Shown: one piece after another, positions 30,986-34,424 of the stretch
Position numbering within the stretch: the stretch's first letter is position 1
Layout: each line of letters opens with the position of its first letter
Source: Deltaproteobacteria bacterium
GTDB lineage: Bacteria > Myxococcota_A > UBA9042
NCBI GenBank assembly: GCA_020632665.1
Contig: JACKFC010000042.1
Coordinates: 1 to 34,424, forward strand
Reading direction: 5' to 3'
Length of the DNA stretch: 34,424 nucleotides
Made by a program: the position numbers and the translations under genes
The notes under the pieces: generated by a model
Seen by the model: only the letters and a program-made list of their open reading frames with translations
Told to the model about the DNA's origin: nothing
Databases searched by the model: none

Positions 30986-33439
30986 CTAGTAGCTCACGAC
31001 CAAATAGGCGTCGTGGGTCTGCCCGGATTGGTTCGTCAGCACGATCTTGCCTGGTGTCGGCTGGTGAATTCGGAACCGATTGAAGAAGGTGCCCAGGTCC
31101 GTCGCGTTGCCCTTCGTATAGGTCGGATTGGTCGTACCGACAACGGCCGATGTCGAGTCGACCCGGATTTGGCCGACACCACCGGCACCGCCGTCGCCAC
31201 CGTCCGAGCTTTGACCTGCCACCGCGTCGCCAGCGGCGCCGCCGACGGCGCGCACGGTGCCACCGGAGAGATCGACCTTCGCCGCGCGTAGCCAAATTCC
31301 GCCACCGGAACCGCCGCCACCGGCGCCGCCGTCGCAGTTGTTGGTGTTGTCGCCGCCCTTGCCACCATCCGCGATCAGCGATCCGGAGACCCGGATTTCG
31401 GTCGCGTCGATCCGAATCACGCCGCCACCTGCGCCGCCGCCGCCGCCGCCGGAGTTGTAGGCCGTACCGTAGCCGCCAGAGCCGCCGCCGGAGCCGCCCA
31501 CGGCAATGCCAGCGTGCACGCCGGTATAGGTGCCGCCGCCGGCGCCGACAGAGCAGCCCGAGCTGCCGCTGACGCCGTTGCTGCCACCGGTTCCGTAGCC
31601 GCCGCCGCCGCCGCCGGCGCCGTAGCTCGAGCAATAGGTGCCGCCCTTGCCACCGCCGCTGCCGCCACCGGTCTGACCGGACGAGCCGTAGCATCCCTGC
31701 GCACCATTGGCGCCACCAGAGACGCCGACGCCACCCGGTGCGCAGCCGGTATTGCCCGAGCATCCGTTCGAGCCCTGTGACGTGCTGGCGCCGGCCGCAC
31801 CGCTGAGATCGAGGACTCCGTCGATCTGCACCTTGCCGGTCGCCTTGATCTGCAACACGGTGCTGCCGGTGACCTTGATGGTCACCCCCTTGGGGATGAT
31901 GAAGTCCTTGAACTCGTAGGCCTTGCCGACGAGATTGGCGTTGCTGGTCGGCTTGTAGTCGCCGTCTTTGCCGGAGCCGCAACCGGCGCAACCGGTCCCG
32001 TCCACCGCCGTCGAGGCCTGTACCCAATTCTTGTTGTCCTTGTCGTAGATCCACGCCTGCGCCAAGACCGCCGGCAGGCCCGTTGCCGTGTCGACTTCGA
32101 TCGTCTTGCCATCGGCGAGCACGGCTTCGTGGGCCGACGCCGTGCGCGCCCAGAGGTGCCCCTTCGGATCGTGCAGCTTCTTGTTCGAGAGCGTCTCGAT
32201 CTGCACCGACCAATCCGCCACGGCGCCGTCGCTCTTGCTGTCGAGGTTGCAGAGGCCGGAGTTGCCCGGCTTCTGCGGGATGCAGAACGATGCGTCCAAC
32301 ACCTTCAGCGTCCACAGGCCCTTGGCGTTCTTGCCGAACCACGCGGTCGGGTCGCCCACCTTCGGCAGCGTCTTGCTGTCCCAGGTCTTCTCCAGCGCCT
32401 TACCGTCGACGTCGCCGCAGGGATCGCAGAGGGTCCAGCCAGTGCCCTTGTCGTCGGGCGGCAGCAGCTTGATCGACACCGTCGAGAGGTCGGTATTGCT
32501 CAGTTTCACGGCGATCTTCAGGTCGCGGACCAGGCCGACGTCCGGTACGTCGATATTGCTCGTCGCCGTCGCGCCGGTGTTGTCCGGAATCGGCAGATCC
32601 TTGGCCGGCGCCGAGAAGACGTCGGTGAAGACGTTGCTCATCACCCCGTTGGAGACCTGGCTGATGCCGTCGCCCGGGAGGCTGCCGGTGAACGAGACGC
32701 AATCGAGCGTGCCGTCCGCCTTGATGCCCTTGACCACCTCGCCGGCCTTGCTGCAGCTACCCGACGGGGTCTTGATCCCGGTCAGCTTGCTGCCGTCGCC
32801 GACGAATTCGGTCGCCGTCACCGACTTCGCCGCGACGTCGCCGGAGAACGTGCCGTTCTTCGCCTTGAGGCTGTTGCCGCCGAGGTCGACGTCGCCGTCG
32901 AAGGCGAGCTCTGCGACCGAGACGCAGCCGGTGCAGGCCAAGTCCGCGGCCGGGCCACCCTTGGTCGAAGAGCCGGCGTAGGCGAAGCCCACTGCCTGCG
33001 CCGAGACGCAATCCTTGCAAGCGACCGACTCCGCGTGCGCGGCGACCAGCGCGTAGGGCACCGAGGCCAGCGCCTGCCGCGGCAGCTCCGGATCGTTGCC
33101 CACCTTCACGCCCAACCACGCCGTCGGCATGGCCGCGAGGGCGCTGGCCGAGAGCGGCTTGGTCGTGCCGAGGCGCACCGCAAAGCGACCGCTGGTGACG
33201 GTGACCTCCACCGGTCCCTCGACCCAGGCGGCAGATCCGCCCTGCGCCGTCGGATAGAGGCCGAAGGTCAGCTGGTACGGACCGTCGGCGACCGGGCCGC
33301 CGCCCACCGAGGTCAGCACGCCTTCGAAGAGGGTGCTGCTCGGCACCGCTGCGACGGCCGGAGCGCTGAAGCCGGCGACGATGATGATGGCCACGAGGGC
33401 GACGAGGCGACCGATCGCGAAGAAGCGTGCTTGGTGCAT
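30986..33439 (-). CDS. exported P-domain and Gly-rich repeat protein
   Basis: The 817-residue protein has a signal peptide (RLVALVAIIIVAGFSAPAVAA). The N-terminal region (35-135) resembles tail-fibre/collagen-adhesin front modules (FEGVLTSVGGGPVADGPYQLTF). Two CxxC pairs (C141/C144 and C169/C172) and a FVGDGSKLTGI motif come next. A P/Homo-B proprotein-convertase domain lies at about 275-412 (RDLKIAVKLSNTDLSTVSIKLL ending in ADWSVQI), and a long Gly/Ser/Cys-rich stretch (about 545-760, for example YGTGGSNGVSGSSG) follows. P domains usually sit C-terminal to subtilase or M4/M36 catalytic domains; here the domain stands alone, 66 nt upstream of the FTP gene. The ATG at 33439 is preceded by GAGG. 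It could be a surface adhesin or an accessory of the adjacent protease. Confidence 0.8.
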   Translation of the reverse strand: MHQARFFAIGRLVALVAIIIVAGFSAPAVAAVPSSTLFEGVLTSVGGGPVADGPYQLTFGLYPTAQGGSAAWVEGPVEVTVTSGRFAVRLGTTKPLSASALAAMPTAWLGVKVGNDPELPRQALASVPYALVAAHAESVACKDCVSAQAVGFAYAGSSTKGGPAADLACTGCVSVAELAFDGDVDLGGNSLKAKNGTFSGDVAAKSVTATEFVGDGSKLTGIKTPSGSCSKAGEVVKGIKADGTLDCVSFTGSLPGDGISQVSNGVMSNVFTDVFSAPAKDLPIPDNTGATATSNIDVPDVGLVRDLKIAVKLSNTDLSTVSIKLLPPDDKGTGWTLCDPCGDVDGKALEKTWDSKTLPKVGDPTAWFGKNAKGLWTLKVLDASFCIPQKPGNSGLCNLDSKSDGAVADWSVQIETLSNKKLHDPKGHLWARTASAHEAVLADGKTIEVDTATGLPAVLAQAWIYDKDNKNWVQASTAVDGTGCAGCGSGKDGDYKPTSNANLVGKAYEFKDFIIPKGVTIKVTGSTVLQIKATGKVQIDGVLDLSGAAGASTSQGSNGCSGNTGCAPGGVGVSGGANGAQGCYGSSGQTGGGSGGGKGGTYCSSYGAGGGGGGYGTGGSNGVSGSSGCSVGAGGGTYTGVHAGIAVGGSGGGSGGYGTAYNSGGGGGGAGGGVIRIDATEIRVSGSLIADGGKGGDNTNNCDGGAGGGGSGGGIWLRAAKVDLSGGTVRAVGGAAGDAVAGQSSDGGDGGAGGVGQIRVDSTSAVVGTTNPTYTKGNATDLGTFFNRFRIHQPTPGKIVLTNQSGQTHDAYLVVSY

Positions 33440-33465
33440 GTGAGGTCCTCCGTTCGGCGGGAAGT

Positions 33466-34424
33466 CTAGCGATCGTCGGTGCCTCTCGGCAAGCGGGGAC
33501 GTTCGATTCGGTAGCCCTCGAGCTCACGCCGATCCAGCGCCAATCGGAAGGGATGGCCTTGTTCGTCGCGCAGCACGACGGTCCGACCTTCGCGCAGCAG
33601 GCCGGCGAGCACCGGGGCCAACGCGACGCCGAGGAGCTCGAACGGCAGGCGGAGCCGGCAGCCGTCGCGCCAACGGGAGCAGCCGAACGCGGCGCGCCCG
33701 CGGATCACCATCCCGCCGCGGTCGGCGCAGATCGGGCACGGGGCGCCGACCACAGCGGCCGCTTCCGGTGAGGGCGGAGCCCGCTTCGCGGGCGCTGTGG
33801 CGTTGTTGCTGGCAGTGTCGGATGCGGCTGGCGTCGGACGTGGCACACCGCTGAAGTCGAAGACGACGCCGCGCTCGGTGTCGAGGCGCAACGCGGCGCT
33901 GAATTCGTTGCCCTTCTTGCTGCGGAAGCCCTTGACGACGTCGGTGCTCTCGCCGGCGAGCAGCGCCTTGGCCATCTTCGCGCTCACGGCCCTGCGCGCG
34001 ACCTTGTCGGGCACGCGCAGACCGCAACCACCGCACGACCAGCCGAATCGCCGCGACCGCACTTCGCCGCCGCAGCGCGGGCAGGCACCGAGCAGGTCGC
34101 CGCTGGCGTTGGCTTCGGCGGCGAGCTGCCGTGCTGCTTCGCTCGGCTCGGCGCCGAGGACCTGCGAGCAGACCTCGCGGACGAAGGTCCGGACGTCGGA
34201 GGCGAAGGCTTCGTAGCTCTCGCGACCCTCGGCGATCGCGACCAAGCGTGCTTCCCACGCGCCGGTCAGCTGTGGTGAGCGCAACGACGGCGTCGGCAGG
34301 ATCGCGAGCAATCGCCGGCCCTGATCGGTGGGCACGAGGTGTTGCCCGTCGCGGCGGACGAAGCGGCGCTGCAGCAACGTCTCGACGATGGCGGCCCGGG
34401 TCGCCGGCGTGCCCAGGCCGCGGG
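33466..34424 (-). CDS. DNA topoisomerase III-like (type IA), C-terminal part, 5' end outside the window
   Basis: The frame is open to the window edge, where it reads PRGLGTPATRAAIVETLLQRRFV, the hallmark of the type IA topoisomerase gate region; the catalytic Tyr and Toprim parts lie outside. Downstream are LTGAWEARLVAIAEGRESYEAF, a first zinc ribbon (CPRCGG...WSCGGCG), a topoisomerase C-terminal-repeat motif (VKGFRSKKGNEFSAALRLD), and a last ribbon (CPICADRGG...FGCSRWRDGCR). This layout fits a TopB-like enzyme, which relaxes or decatenates DNA and often works with RecQ. It ends 26 nt upstream of the P-domain protein gene on the same strand, so it may be cotranscribed with it. Confidence 0.9.
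   Translation of the reverse strand, partial: RGLGTPATRAAIVETLLQRRFVRRDGQHLVPTDQGRRLLAILPTPSLRSPQLTGAWEARLVAIAEGRESYEAFASDVRTFVREVCSQVLGAEPSEAARQLAAEANASGDLLGACPRCGGEVRSRRFGWSCGGCGLRVPDKVARRAVSAKMAKALLAGESTDVVKGFRSKKGNEFSAALRLDTERGVVFDFSGVPRPTPAASDTASNNATAPAKRAPPSPEAAAVVGAPCPICADRGGMVIRGRAAFGCSRWRDGCRLRLPFELLGVALAPVLAGLLREGRTVVLRDEQGHPFRLALDRRELEGYRIERPRLPRGTDDR

Noticed and set aside
1..34424. tRNA or rRNA genes
   Set aside because: Reading by eye found no T-loop GGTTCGAAT-type core with a matching acceptor stem and no rRNA-like conserved blocks. A tRNAscan/Infernal run would be needed to exclude divergent ones.

Overview
The window is 34.4 kb of uniformly GC-rich bacterial chromosome with strong G/C third-position bias. 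Several exported lipoproteins carry low-complexity Asp-rich linkers, one is a giant Cys-repeat lipoprotein, and another exported protein combines Gly-rich and P-domain modules. Together with a sigma-54 activator, these suggest a Myxococcota or other delta-proteobacterial lineage. That placement is an inference from gene style; no rRNA or other phylogenetic marker is present.

Layout. At 1-0.3 kb is the 3' end of an ISKra4-type transposase. It is followed at 0.3-1.7 kb by two poorly conserved ORFs: one possibly truncated by the IS, one TPR-like and apparently frameshifted. At 1.7-4.7 kb are small housekeeping or metabolic genes: a Cys-less FmdB-like protein (-), a HIT hydrolase (+), a DUF971 protein (-) and an amidohydrolase (+). 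At 4.7-10.3 kb a minus-strand group reads DUF177/YceD, cysS, LysM-M15 peptidase, then a Cys-rich propeller-like lipoprotein. At 10.5-12 kb is a sigma-54 activator with a Cys-cluster PAS domain. At 12-15.5 kb (-) is a large six-hairpin glycosidase-like lipoprotein with a hexanucleotide minisatellite in its linker. At 15.6-21.1 kb (+) are a universal stress protein, a 1454-residue Cys-repeat lipoprotein and a SecD P1-head-like lipoprotein. At 21.2-24.5 kb are a Spy/CpxP-like protein and a ketopantoate-reductase-like protein (-), then an exported START-domain protein overlapping a barrel-like exported protein (+).

From 33.4 down to 24.5 kb runs a compact minus-strand series: a P-domain/Gly-rich exported protein, a stand-alone FTP propeptide, an M36-like metalloprotease, pyrB, a pyrF-pyrE fusion, pyrD and a small lipoprotein. 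The stop/start overlaps (ATGA, ATGA, TGATG) and an 8-nt gap between protease and pyrB suggest cotranscription. The window ends inside a topoisomerase III-like topA/topB gene.

The most unusual element is the metalloprotease set. FTP propeptide, catalytic domain and P domain, which usually lie in one secreted polypeptide, appear here as three consecutive genes joined to the de novo pyrimidine operon. No CRISPR array, rRNA or tRNA was seen, and no gene-free stretch exceeds 300 bases.
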